Shown in pieces: positions 37,832-47,900 of a stretch of DNA of 64,000 nt. Within the stretch, counting starts at the first letter, position 1. Each line of letters starts with the position of its first letter. The translations under genes and the position numbers were made by a program. Origin of the DNA: Puia sp. (GTDB lineage: Bacteria > Bacteroidota > Bacteroidia > Chitinophagales > Chitinophagaceae). The stretch lies in the NCBI GenBank assembly GCA_031292515.1, contig JARLGZ010000034.1, forward strand, positions 1 to 64,000, written 5' to 3'. The notes beneath the pieces were generated by a model, which saw nothing but the letters and a program-made list of their open reading frames with translations, was not told where the DNA came from and did not search any database.

Positions 37832-37914
37832 GCGGAAGAGAGCCGGCCCCGGCATCAAACCAGCCTCTGCCTGAACTATCTGAAGACAGATCCCTCGCCC
37901 CGCAGAAAGAAATA

Positions 37915-37960
37915 AGAAGCCTGAACGAAGAAAAACGAGAAGCCTGAACAGACAAAAACA
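37915..37960. repeat. Two tandem 23-bp repeats before the amidohydrolase gene
   Basis: AGAAGCCTGAAC starts both units (37915-37937 and 37938-37960); the remaining bases share about 7 of 11, and AGAACGCC begins a third. This is a non-coding repeat with a period that is not a multiple of three. Confidence 0.6.
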
Positions 37961-37973
37961 AGAACGCCGACTT

Positions 37974-39164
37974 ATGCTAAAAGATAAAATCAAAGAACTG
38001 GCAACCCGGTACACCCCGGAACTCATCTCGATCCGGCATCACCTGCACGAAAACCCAGAACTAAGCTACCAGGAATTCGAAACCTCCCGGTTTGTCCGGG
38101 ACCGTCTCGCCGGATGGAAGATACCCTTTCAGGTCATGGCGACCACCGGCGTCGTCGGCCTGATAAAAGGAAAGAACCCCGACACACGCATCCTCGCCCT
38201 GCGGGCTGATATGGACGCACTGCCGATCAAAGAAGAGAACGAGGTTCCCTACAAATCAAAAAAAGACGGTCTGATGCATGCATGCGGACACGATGTGCAT
38301 ACGACCGTGCTGCTAGGCGCCGCCCGCATTCTCGAAGAACTGAAAGACCAGTGGGAAGGCACCGTCAAGCTCATATTCCAACCCGGAGAAGAGAAGAACC
38401 CCGGCGGAGCCAGCCTGCTGATCAGGGATGGCGTCCTGGAAAACCCGAAACCCCAGGCCATCCTTGGATTGCATGTCCACCCGGGCCTCGAAGTGGGGAA
38501 ACTGAGCTTCCGGGGGGGCATGGTCATGGCCAGCGCCGACGAGATCTATATCACGATAAAAGGCAAGGGCGGTCACGCAGCAGCCCCCCATTCGACGGTA
38601 GACACGATCCTGGTTGCCTCCCAGCTGATCGTCGCGTTGCAGCAGATCATCAGCCGCAACCGTAACCCGCTCTCCCCTTCCGTATTATCCATCACTTCCT
38701 TCCAGGGTGGTTCTACGACCAACGTCATCCCCAGCGAAGTGAAACTCATGGGCACCTTCCGGGCCATGGACGAACAATGGCGCTTCAAAGCCCATGACCT
38801 GATCCGCAAACTGGCCACCGAACTGGTCCATAGCATGGGTGCGGAAATCGACCTCCATATCGACGTCGGCTACCCGGTGGTCTATAACAACGAAGCCCTG
38901 AACACAATCGCCAAATCAGCAGCCGCCGATTTTCTGGGCGTCGGCAATGTCGGAGAGACGGAAATACGACTGGGAGCGGAAGACTTCGGCTACTATACCC
39001 GTCAAATACCGGGGTGCTTCTACCGGCTCGGCGTCATGAACACAGAAAAAGGGATCACCTCCGGCGTGCATACCCCCACTTTCAACATCGACGAATCGGC
39101 CATCGGGATCGGCGCCGGCATGATGGCATGGCTGGGAAGCCAACTCGACTTTAAAACACCCTGA
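37974..39164 (+). CDS. M20-family amidohydrolase (N-acyl-amino acid type)
   Basis: A 396-residue metallopeptidase of the M20D/hippurate hydrolase type. Metal-site motifs are ALRADMDALPIKEE, MHACGHDVHTTVLLG and FQPGEEKNPGG, with the late GAEDFGYYTRQIPG segment and the dimerisation lid (GKGGHAAAPHSTVD). It cleaves an acyl group from an amino acid or similar amide; the natural substrate is unknown. No signal peptide, so cytosolic. It stands alone. Confidence 0.92.
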   Translation: MLKDKIKELATRYTPELISIRHHLHENPELSYQEFETSRFVRDRLAGWKIPFQVMATTGVVGLIKGKNPDTRILALRADMDALPIKEENEVPYKSKKDGLMHACGHDVHTTVLLGAARILEELKDQWEGTVKLIFQPGEEKNPGGASLLIRDGVLENPKPQAILGLHVHPGLEVGKLSFRGGMVMASADEIYITIKGKGGHAAAPHSTVDTILVASQLIVALQQIISRNRNPLSPSVLSITSFQGGSTTNVIPSEVKLMGTFRAMDEQWRFKAHDLIRKLATELVHSMGAEIDLHIDVGYPVVYNNEALNTIAKSAAADFLGVGNVGETEIRLGAEDFGYYTRQIPGCFYRLGVMNTEKGITSGVHTPTFNIDESAIGIGAGMMAWLGSQLDFKTP

Positions 39165-39228
39165 AAAGCCGTTTGACCGCATTTTCGTATTTTGCATCGG
39201 TTTTTGATCGGTGGGCCAAAATTCCTGT

Positions 39229-41586
39229 ATGCAAAAAAAACAGATCCGTAAAGAACAGGCGCTTGAATATCACTCAAAGGGAAGACCCGGCAAAATAGAG
39301 GTCGTTCCTACCAAGGAGGCCAAGACCCAGCGGGATCTGTCCCTGGCCTATTCCCCGGGGGTAGCGGAACCCTGCAAAGAGATCTTCAAAAATCCCGACG
39401 ACGTTTATAAGTATACCGCCAAGGGCAACCTGGTGGCCGTCATCACAAATGGCACGGCCGTTTTGGGCCTGGGCGATATCGGACCGGAAGCTTCCAAACC
39501 CGTCATGGAAGGCAAGGGCGTTCTCTTCAAGATCTTCGCCGACATCGATGTTTTCGACATCGAAATAAACGAAAAAGATCCCGCGCGGTTCGTCCAGATC
39601 GTAAAAGCACTGGAACCCACCTTTGGCGGTATCAACCTCGAAGATATCAAAGCGCCGGAATGCTTCTACATCGAACAGCATCTGAGGGAAACGCTGAAGA
39701 TCCCGGTCATGCACGACGACCAGCACGGCACCGCCATCATTAGCAGCGCAGCCCTGCTCAACGCGCTGGAAGTACAGAAGAAGAAAATCGACCGGGTAAG
39801 GATCGTCGTCAACGGCGCCGGCGCCGCCGCCATGGCCTGCTCACAACTATACGTGGCCCTGGGCGCCAAATATGAGAACTTCATCCTCTTCGATAAAGAC
39901 GGCGTCCTGCACGAAGGCAGAACCGACCTCGACGAGACAAAAAAGAAATTCGCCGTCCGGGCTGCCGACTGGACCCTCGAAAAAGCCCTGAAGGAAGCAG
40001 ACGTCTTCGTAGGCCTTAGCGTAGGGAACGTCGTCACCCCGGAGATGGTTAAAAGCATGGCTAAAAAACCGATCGTCTTCGCCATGGCCAACCCGGATCC
40101 CGAAATCAGCTATGAAGCCGCGACGGAAGTGCGCGACGATATCATCATGGCCACGGGACGCAGCGATTATCCCAACCAGGTGAACAATGTCCTGGGGTTC
40201 CCCTTTATCTTCAGGGGAGCGCTGGATGTCCGCGCTACCCAAATCAACGAAGCCATGAAACTGGCCGCCGTCAAAGCATTGGCAGAACTGGCCAGGAGCC
40301 CCGTACCCGATATCGTAAACATGGCCTATAATGAAAAGAATATCGTTTTCGGCCCCTCCTATATCATCCCCAAACCCCTGGATCCCAGACTGCTCGCCAC
40401 CGTAGCCCCGGCAGTAGCCCGGGCCGCCATCGAAAGCGGCGTCGCCCAGACCTTGATAGACAACTGGGATGCTTACGCGATCGAACTGAACAAGAGACTC
40501 GGCCTGGACAACCAGCTCATCCGCCTCCTGGGAAGCAAAGCCCGCATGGACCCCAGGCGCATCGTCTTCGCGGAAGCCGATAACCTCAAAATCCTAAAGA
40601 CCGCACAGATCCTTTACGATGAAGAAGTAGCCTACCCCATCTTACTGGGAGATGAAAAAAAGATACGGCATATAGCCGCCCTCAACAATATCGACGTCGA
40701 CGAGCTCCCGATCATCGACCCCCGCAGCGATGCATGCGAAGAACAGCGGAAACGATATAGCGAACTCTTCTTCCGGAAAAGACAGCGCCGCGGTGTCAAT
40801 AAATATGAATCCCAAAAGATCATGCGCGACCGGAACTATTTCGGCTGCATGATGGTTGAAACCGGAGAGGCGGACGCCATGATCTCGGGACTGACGAAGA
40901 ACTATCCCGATACGATCCGGCCCGCGATCCAGGTCATCGGAACGGAGACGGGCGTGAAAAAGATCGCCGGCATGTACCTGATGCTGACAAAGAAAGGCCC
41001 GCTATTCCTCGCGGACACGACCGTCAACTTCAATCCTACGGCCGAGGAACTCGCCGACATCACCCTGATGGCAGCCAAAGAGGTGAGGAGCTTTAGCCTG
41101 ACGCCGCGCATCGCCATGCTGAGCTATTCGAATTTCGGCACCAGCGATTCCCCGGAAGCCAGACTGGTGGCAGCCGCCAGGGCGATCGTCAAACAGAAGG
41201 ACCCTACCCTGATCGTAGACGGGGAAATGCAGGCCAGCATCGCACTCAGCAATGACCTGCTGAAAGAGAACTATCCTTTCAGCGAACTCGTTGACCAGGA
41301 AGTGAATACCCTGATCTTCCCGAACCTGGCGGCAGGCAACGTGGCCTACAACCTCCTGAAAGAAGTGGGCGCCGCCGATGCCATCGGCCCCATCCTGCTG
41401 GGATTGAAGAAGCCGGTGCACGTGTTGCAGCTCGGAAGTTCGGTTCGCAGCATCTACAATATGGCGCTGATAGCGATCGTAGACGCACAGATAAAATGCA
41501 GCAATTCCCCCGAGGAGACCGAGGCCCTGAAGAAATCACCCTGGTGGAAACGCCGGAAAAACCCCGAAAACAAAGCCGGGAAATAA
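39229..41586 (+). CDS. maeB: NADP-dependent malic enzyme with phosphotransacetylase-like domain
   Basis: A 785-residue fusion. Residues 1-430 are the malic enzyme, making pyruvate from malate ([46 protein letters not shown]). Residues 440-780 resemble phosphate acetyltransferase ([28 protein letters not shown]) but in this family act in regulation by acetyl-CoA rather than catalysis. I start at the ATG at 39229; the longer frame begins at a GTG. The mlaE gene begins 15 bp after its stop, so the two are close enough to share transcription. Confidence 0.95.
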   Translation: MQKKQIRKEQALEYHSKGRPGKIEVVPTKEAKTQRDLSLAYSPGVAEPCKEIFKNPDDVYKYTAKGNLVAVITNGTAVLGLGDIGPEASKPVMEGKGVLFKIFADIDVFDIEINEKDPARFVQIVKALEPTFGGINLEDIKAPECFYIEQHLRETLKIPVMHDDQHGTAIISSAALLNALEVQKKKIDRVRIVVNGAGAAAMACSQLYVALGAKYENFILFDKDGVLHEGRTDLDETKKKFAVRAADWTLEKALKEADVFVGLSVGNVVTPEMVKSMAKKPIVFAMANPDPEISYEAATEVRDDIIMATGRSDYPNQVNNVLGFPFIFRGALDVRATQINEAMKLAAVKALAELARSPVPDIVNMAYNEKNIVFGPSYIIPKPLDPRLLATVAPAVARAAIESGVAQTLIDNWDAYAIELNKRLGLDNQLIRLLGSKARMDPRRIVFAEADNLKILKTAQILYDEEVAYPILLGDEKKIRHIAALNNIDVDELPIIDPRSDACEEQRKRYSELFFRKRQRRGVNKYESQKIMRDRNYFGCMMVETGEADAMISGLTKNYPDTIRPAIQVIGTETGVKKIAGMYLMLTKKGPLFLADTTVNFNPTAEELADITLMAAKEVRSFSLTPRIAMLSYSNFGTSDSPEARLVAAARAIVKQKDPTLIVDGEMQASIALSNDLLKENYPFSELVDQEVNTLIFPNLAAGNVAYNLLKEVGAADAIGPILLGLKKPVHVLQLGSSVRSIYNMALIAIVDAQIKCSNSPEETEALKKSPWWKRRKNPENKAGK

Positions 41587-41601
41587 ATTGTATTTTGAAT
41601 T

Positions 41602-42339
41602 ATGAAGCTATTTACTGAGTTTGGTCGCTTTCTGCTTATGTTGAGAGGAATGTTCTCCAGGCCGGAGAACGGAAAGATGTACTGGAAAGAATTCATGCAT
41701 CAATGTTCTGAGATCGGGATCGGCTCGCTTGGCATCGTCGTCATCATCTCCGTCTTTATGGGCGCTGTATCCACCCTGCAGACGGCCTACCAGTTGGTAA
41801 GCCCCTTCATTCCCCTTTCGACGATCGCCCAGATCGTACGCGACACCGTGATCCTCGAATTCTCACCTACCCTTGTCTGTATCGTCCTGGCCGGCGTCGT
41901 CGGCAGCAAGATCGCGAGCGAATTGGGAAACATGCGGGTAAGCGAGCAGATCGATGCACTCGAGATCATGGGGATCAATACAAAAACCTACCTGATCCTT
42001 CCAAAACTGCTGGCCGCCATGCTGGTCATCCCGATGCTCGTGGTAATTTCGGCAGTACTGGGAATATGGGGCGGCCGCCTGGCAGGGACCCTGACGGGCA
42101 TTCTTTCCGGAGCCGCCTTCGACAAAGGACTGCACCAGTTCTTCAAACCATACAACGTATTTTTCGCCCTGGCGAAAGCATATACCTTCGCCTTTATCAT
42201 TTCCAGCATACCCGCCTACTACGGATATTACGTGAAAGGAGGAGCTTTGGAGATCGGTCGCGCCAGTACCAAGTCCGTTGTCGTCAGTTGCGTCTTGGTC
42301 TTGTTTTCCGATTACTTGCTGGCAGCACTCTTATTGTAA
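41602..42339 (+). CDS. MlaE-type ABC transporter permease
   Basis: A 245-residue membrane protein with five or six hydrophobic segments and the MlaE signature GNMRVSEQIDALEIMGI. The Mla system moves phospholipids between the outer and inner membranes. The ATPase gene follows after 99 bp. No MCE (MlaD) gene is within the window next to the pair, so that part must lie elsewhere. Confidence 0.92.
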   Translation: MKLFTEFGRFLLMLRGMFSRPENGKMYWKEFMHQCSEIGIGSLGIVVIISVFMGAVSTLQTAYQLVSPFIPLSTIAQIVRDTVILEFSPTLVCIVLAGVVGSKIASELGNMRVSEQIDALEIMGINTKTYLILPKLLAAMLVIPMLVVISAVLGIWGGRLAGTLTGILSGAAFDKGLHQFFKPYNVFFALAKAYTFAFIISSIPAYYGYYVKGGALEIGRASTKSVVVSCVLVLFSDYLLAALLL

Positions 42340-42438
42340 CCGCCCACAATACGAACCAACCGGCGTTTATCGGTTTCCCGTCGAAATCACGGGAATCGAA
42401 AACCGGATTGAAAAAATGAAAAAACCGATCGACACAAT

Positions 42439-43248
42439 ATGATAGAAGTAAAAGATATCAGGAAGGGATTCGGCGACAAGATCGTGATTCAGGATGTCAG
42501 TGCCATCATGCAGACCGGCAAATGCAACCTGATCATAGGTACCAGCGGAAGCGGAAAAACGGTGATGATGAAATGCCTGGTCGGACTGTTCGAGCCCGAT
42601 AGCGGGGAGATCTATTATGACGGGCAGGCACTCTCCGAAATGAACGAAGAACAACGCAAGGAACTCCGGCAACAGATCGGCATGCTCTTCCAGGGATCCG
42701 CTCTGTTCGATAGCATGACCGTCGAACAAAATATCATGTTCCCCCTCGACATGTTCACAAAAAAAACCTATCCCGAAAAACTGAAAAGGGTCAACGAGGT
42801 CCTGGACCGGGTAAACCTGAAGGATGCCAATAAGAAATTCCCGGCCGAGATTTCCGGGGGCATGAAGAAAAGAGTGGGGATCGCCAGGGCCATCGTATTA
42901 AATCCCAAATATCTGTTTTGCGATGAACCCAACTCGGGCCTGGACCCCCAGACCTCCCTGCTGATCGACAAACTGATCAAGGAAATTACCACCGAATACA
43001 ATATTACCACCGTTGTCAACACACACGACATGAATAGCGTGATGGAGACCGGCGACAATATTATCTATATGTACCAGGGCCTCAAAGAATGGGAAGGAAG
43101 CAATAAAGAGATCATATTCAGCAAGAACCAGCGGTTAAACGATTTTATCTTTGCCTCCGACTTCCTGAAAGACGCCAAGGACATGCGTATGCTCGAAATG
43201 AAGGGAAAAATAGATAATAATCGTAATATGGACGAGCTTTTAAAATAA
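42439..43248 (+). CDS. MlaF-type ABC transporter ATPase
   Basis: A 269-residue ATPase. Walker A is [12 protein letters not shown], the signature motif [15 protein letters not shown], Walker [13 protein letters not shown], and the switch histidine lies in NTHDMNSVM. The GMKKR form of the signature is typical of MlaF/Ttg2A. It pairs with the permease upstream to energise lipid transport at the inner membrane. A C-terminal extension of about 30 residues follows the core. Confidence 0.93.
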   Translation: MIEVKDIRKGFGDKIVIQDVSAIMQTGKCNLIIGTSGSGKTVMMKCLVGLFEPDSGEIYYDGQALSEMNEEQRKELRQQIGMLFQGSALFDSMTVEQNIMFPLDMFTKKTYPEKLKRVNEVLDRVNLKDANKKFPAEISGGMKKRVGIARAIVLNPKYLFCDEPNSGLDPQTSLLIDKLIKEITTEYNITTVVNTHDMNSVMETGDNIIYMYQGLKEWEGSNKEIIFSKNQRLNDFIFASDFLKDAKDMRMLEMKGKIDNNRNMDELLK

Positions 43249-43267
43249 GCAAATCAAGATTTTCCCC

Positions 43268-43275
43268 TATTTTTG
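43268..43275 (+). promoter_or_regulatory. Candidate promoter -7 element (TAnnTTTG) for sucD
   Basis: TATTTTTG matches the Bacteroidota -7 consensus exactly, in the 50-bp gap between the MlaF-like gene and sucD, 24 bp before the sucD ATG. The -33 box is not clear. Confidence 0.45.
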
Positions 43276-43298
43276 CCCACCGATTCAAATTAATCCAA

Positions 43299-44174
43299 AT
43301 GGCAATCCTAGTTAATAAGAGTTCACGGATCATCGTACAAGGCTTCACAGGAACGGAAGGAACATTTCACGCGACACAAATGATAGAATATGGCAGCAAC
43401 GTCGTAGGAGGCGTAACACCCGGCAAGGGAGGCAGCTCCCACCTCGACAGACCCGTATTCAATACGGTTGCCGACGCGGTAAATGCCACGCAGGCGAATG
43501 TCTCCATCATCTTCGTTCCGCCTGCCTTTGCGGCCGACGCCATCCTGGAATCTACCGAGGCGGGTGTCGAACTCGTAGTCTGTATCACCGAAGGAATCCC
43601 CGTCCAGGACATGGTAAAGGTTAAACAGTACCTGAAAGGGTCAAATACCAGACTGATCGGGCCAAATTGCCCCGGAGTGATCACGGCCGGAGAATGTAAA
43701 GTCGGGATCATGCCCGGTTTCGTATTCATACCCGGCAAAATTGGTATCGTTTCGAAATCCGGCACCCTGACCTATGAAGCCGCCGACCAGGTCGCCAAAG
43801 CCGGTCTGGGTATTTCCACAGCCGTAGGCATCGGTGGCGACCCCATCATCGGAACGACCACAAAAGAAGCCGTGGAATTGCTGATGAATGACCCGGGAAC
43901 GGAAGGCATCGTCATGATCGGCGAAATCGGCGGGAGCATGGAAGCCGAAGCCGCCCGTTGGATAAAAGAGAACTCCAGGAAACCCGTTGTCGGGTTCATA
44001 GCCGGCCAGACGGCCCCTCCGGGACGCCGCATGGGCCACGCCGGCGCCATCGTAGGCGGTGCGGATGATACGGCCGCCGCAAAAATGAAGATCATGGCGG
44101 AATGCGGCATCCACGTCGTGCAGAGCCCGGCCGATATAGGCGCCACGATGGCTAAAGTCATGAAGAAAAGCTAG
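43299..44174 (+). CDS. sucD: Succinate-CoA ligase, alpha subunit
   Basis: A 291-residue subunit of succinyl-CoA synthetase in the citric acid cycle. The CoA-binding Rossmann part has [16 protein letters not shown] and GGVTPGKGG, the ligase part [20 protein letters not shown], and the phosphohistidine lies in [11 protein letters not shown]. The beta subunit gene (sucC) is not adjacent, as is common in this phylum. A strong terminator follows at 44273. Confidence 0.97.
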   Translation: MAILVNKSSRIIVQGFTGTEGTFHATQMIEYGSNVVGGVTPGKGGSSHLDRPVFNTVADAVNATQANVSIIFVPPAFAADAILESTEAGVELVVCITEGIPVQDMVKVKQYLKGSNTRLIGPNCPGVITAGECKVGIMPGFVFIPGKIGIVSKSGTLTYEAADQVAKAGLGISTAVGIGGDPIIGTTTKEAVELLMNDPGTEGIVMIGEIGGSMEAEAARWIKENSRKPVVGFIAGQTAPPGRRMGHAGAIVGGADDTAAAKMKIMAECGIHVVQSPADIGATMAKVMKKS

Positions 44175-44227
44175 CCCATCCACCCGCGACTCAACCACAG
44201 GACCGGCTCACAAGCAGCCGCCAAATC

Positions 44228-44251
44228 AACTCATAGGCCAACTCATAGGCC
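44228..44251. repeat. 12-bp tandem duplication after sucD
   Basis: AACTCATAGGCC occurs twice in a row, followed by a third partial AACT. It precedes the sucD terminator. Confidence 0.7.
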
Positions 44252-44272
44252 AACTTACTGTTTATATGCGAA

Positions 44273-44304
44273 GAAGCCCCCGCACAAACGGGGGCTTCAC
44301 TTTT
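44273..44304 (+). terminator. Rho-independent terminator after sucD
   Basis: GAAGCCCCCG and CGGGGGCTTC form a 10-bp GC-rich stem with loop CACAAA, followed by ACTTTTCC. It ends rightward transcription of sucD. Confidence 0.85.
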
Positions 44305-44377
44305 CCTGTTCACCTGGACCCTTCAAAGTTTATATTGAATTTATATTTCTGTTCGTATAAATCCGCAGTTTCCGGAT

Positions 44378-44671
44378 CTACCAGCACCGGTTGTCCCGGA
44401 TATCCCTGCGAAGATCATAACGGTCGTGAAAAAAATCCCTCCGGTCTACGCGCAGGTCATGACGATCATGAAAGTAATCCCTCCGATCACCAACCATGCG
44501 GTCATAACGGATATCGGCACGATCATGCCTGATATCATTACGGTCATGACGCACATCTACGCGATCATGATGAATCTCGCCGGGATGGGTTGCTGCCTTA
44601 TATGTTTCAGCCTGCGTTCCTACTGCAAAAAACAAGGCGACTGCGATGAGTATTGTAAATTTCGTTGTCAT
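44378..44671 (-). CDS. Small secreted His/Asp/Arg-repeat protein
   Basis: A 97-residue protein with a clear signal peptide (FTILIAVALFFAVGTQA). The mature 75 residues are built from a repeated pattern H/R-D-R-x-D-h-R-x-D-R (for example HDRVDVRHDRNDIRHDRAD), about every seven residues. The strict alternation of Asp, Arg and His suggests a charged helix or a metal- or polyanion-binding coat protein; related short proteins occur in Bacteroidota without assigned function. It diverges from the giant macroglobulin gene with a shared 260-bp control region. The frame is real: ATG start, signal peptide and periodic repeat. Confidence 0.75.
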   Translation of the reverse strand: MTTKFTILIAVALFFAVGTQAETYKAATHPGEIHHDRVDVRHDRNDIRHDRADIRYDRMVGDRRDYFHDRHDLRVDRRDFFHDRYDLRRDIRDNRCW

Positions 44672-44931
44672 AACATTTTTTTTATTGTTAATGAATATCG
44701 AACTCGCATATAAGAACCTGGCAGGAAGGGTTTGTTTAAGCCCTAATCGTTATAACCCTGTTAAAAACCCCTTTTACCGGCCTGAATAGAGCATACACAA
44801 GCTGCATTTTCATCGCTGTTCTTGTCCTGGGACGGGCATTCTGTTATTCGGCTGCGGCTATTCTCCTTGATTTCCGTATGTAATTTCGAAGGACGCCGCA
44901 TCTTATCCCTAACTTTAAAAAAAATTGTCCT

Positions 44932-47900
44932 ATGATCTTCAAAAAGATCGACTCCCAATCCAGGACCAAGACCTCAGCCCTGACCAAATCTACCGCCAGG
45001 CTCACCGTCATCACTGCGCTCGCCGCCTCCGCCCTCTGCGCGACCGCCCAGCAGAAACCGGCAAGCCATCAACCGACCGACGACTATGCATCCGCATGGA
45101 AGCCGATCGACTCGCTGATCAACAAAAAGGGGCTCCCACAATCGGCCCTCACCGAAATAGACAAACTCTGCAACCGCGCAAAAAAAGAACACAACGATCC
45201 GCAACTTATCAAAACCCTCCTCTATCGCATGAACCTGCAGGAGAGCCGGGAGGAAGATGCCACCGTAAAAAATGCCGCCGCCCTGGAAAAAGAGATCGAC
45301 TCCGCCCGCGAACCCGCCAGGTCCATCCTGCTCAGCATCCTGGCAGAAACCTATTGGAATTATTTTCAGGCCAACCGGTATAAACTATACAACAGATCGG
45401 CTACCGGCGACAATACTACCGTCGACAACACCAGCAGGATCAATATCGACAACACCAGCAGGATCAATATCGGCGACGCCAACGACAGGAATAAAAAGAC
45501 AGACATGCAAACCTGGGACCGGGACCAATTCCACAAAAGAATCGGCGAATTGTACCTGGCCTCATTAAAAAACGAACGGATACTGGAGCAGACGGATCTA
45601 TCGGCGTTCGATGCGATTCTCATAAAAGGCAATTCCCGCAGGCTCCGCCCTACCCTCTATGACCTGTTAGGGAACCGGGCATTGGAATATTTCAAGACCG
45701 ACGAAACCGACATCAATAAACCGGCCTATGTATTCGAACTGGATGATCCGCTCGCCTTCTCGGATGCAACTAGTTTTGCAGGTTATCCCTTTGCAAACGC
45801 AGATACCCTCTCTTTCAAATTACAAGCCTTAAAATTATATCAGCGACTAATTCGCTTCCACCTGCCCGATGCAAGACCAGATGCATTACTGGACGTAAAT
45901 ATCGACAGGTTGAGATTCGTCTGCGCCAATGCGGTCATGGAAGATAAGGATAGCCTGTATATGGCTGCGCTTACCCGCATCACGGACCGCTATGGCAATG
46001 AAAAGCAAGCGCTGACTGCCTGGAGCATCAAGGCAGAGCAATATGCCGATCGGGCAGCAGCATATGCGTCTTCGAAAGATCCGGCTGATCAGTATGGATA
46101 TGTCAAAGCCAAAGCGATCTGCGACCAGGTGCTGGCCAACTCCGCAGAAAAGGATAGCAGCGAGGGCAGGAACAATTGCCAGGAACTATTGAAACGTATC
46201 CTGCAAAAAGAGCTGTCCATGAATATGGAAAAAGTCAACCTGCCCGGTCAGCCCATGCGCAACCTCGTAAGCTGGCGCAATATCCCGCAAATATACTTTC
46301 GGCTCCTGCGAGTAGATCATACCCTGCAGGAAAGCCTGGGAACCAATTCTTATTCCGATGAGTACTGGCAGAAACTTTTGCAGTTGCCTGTCCTGAAGCT
46401 CCTTTCACAGGCCCTGCCGGAAACGGGAGATTATCAGCAACACCGGACGGAGATCAGGATCGATGCCCTGCCGGTGGGAGACTATGCATTGGTGGTGAGT
46501 AGCAGCAAGGACTTCAGCCTGGCCGGCCCGATACTGGCCGTGCAGTATTTCTCCGTATCCGGTATTGCCTATGTCAATACGGACCGGGATTATTTCGTGG
46601 TGAACAGGGAAAGCGGCCAGCCGCTGGCGGGTGCTTCGGTACAGATCTGGAACCGGACCTATGAGTATAAGACGAATAAGTTCATCCTGTCAAAGGCCGG
46701 GACCTATACTGCAGATGAACACGGCCATTTCCTGATGAAGAAAAAAGCCCTCAGCGACGGCAGCATACAACAATGGCTGGAGATCAGCACGACGGGAGAC
46801 CACCTGTTCCCCGACGGACAATCGACAGCCTACTATCTCCGGTATCGGGGAAACGAAGAAGAGGATCCCTCGGACAAGCCCGCTTATGAAAGAAAGTACC
46901 GCAGGACCTTCTTCTTTACCGACCGCGCCATCTACCGGCCGGGGCAGACCCTGTATTTCAAAGGGATTGTCGTGACACGGGACAAGGACAGCCGGCAGTC
47001 AAAAGTGCTATCCTCCTTCCAGACAAGGGTGAGGCTGCTGAATGCCAATGGACAACCGGTAGATTCCCTCGATATGGTCACGAACGAATTCGGGTCCTAT
47101 CATGGCAAATTCACCCTTCCCGGGAACGGCTTGAATGGAGAGTTCAGTATTGCCGACGACTCGGCAGATGGAAGGCAGTCCTTCTCAGTTGAAGAATATA
47201 AGCGTCCGAAATTCTATCTAGACTATGATAAACTAAAAGGCAGCTACCGCGTGGGCGATACGATCAAGGTAATAGGAAATGCTAAGGCCTATGCCGGCAA
47301 CCTGATCGACGGAGCGAAAGTAAAATACCGCGTAGTGCGGCAGGCCAGGTTCCCCTACACCTGGCTATACCGGCGTTGGGGCAGACCTGCTGTCAGTGAG
47401 CAGGAGATCGCGCATGGTGAGACGACTACCGCTCCGGATGGTAAATTCATCGTCTCCTTTGCTGCAATCCCTGACCGGAAGGTCAGTAAAGACCTGGACC
47501 CGGTCTTCGGGTACAACATTTCCGCTGACGTAACCGATATCAATGGGGAAACGAGGAGCGCTCAGACGACCGTATCGGCAGGATATAAAGCCATCCAACT
47601 GGCCATTAACCTGCCCGAAGGGGGACAGCACATGCCGGCCGACAGTCTGAAGCAGCTGATAGTCAGAACAACCAACCTATCGGGGGAGCCCGAGCCTGCA
47701 GCCATTCATATGACGATCTATTCCCTGCAGTGCCCGGACCGGATGATCCGGAAACGTTATTGGGAAATGCCGGATCAATTCGTAATCGACAAAAAAGACT
47801 ACCTGGAAGCCTTCCCGCATGACGAATACAAGGACGAGACCCAGGTAGGGACCTGGCAACATACAGGCAAAGTAGCCGAGCGGCTGGATTCCAGCGGCGT

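Noticed and set aside
41602-43248. A complete Mla lipid transport operon
   Set aside because: Only the permease and ATPase are present; no MCE-domain or lipoprotein partner follows, the next gene being sucD.
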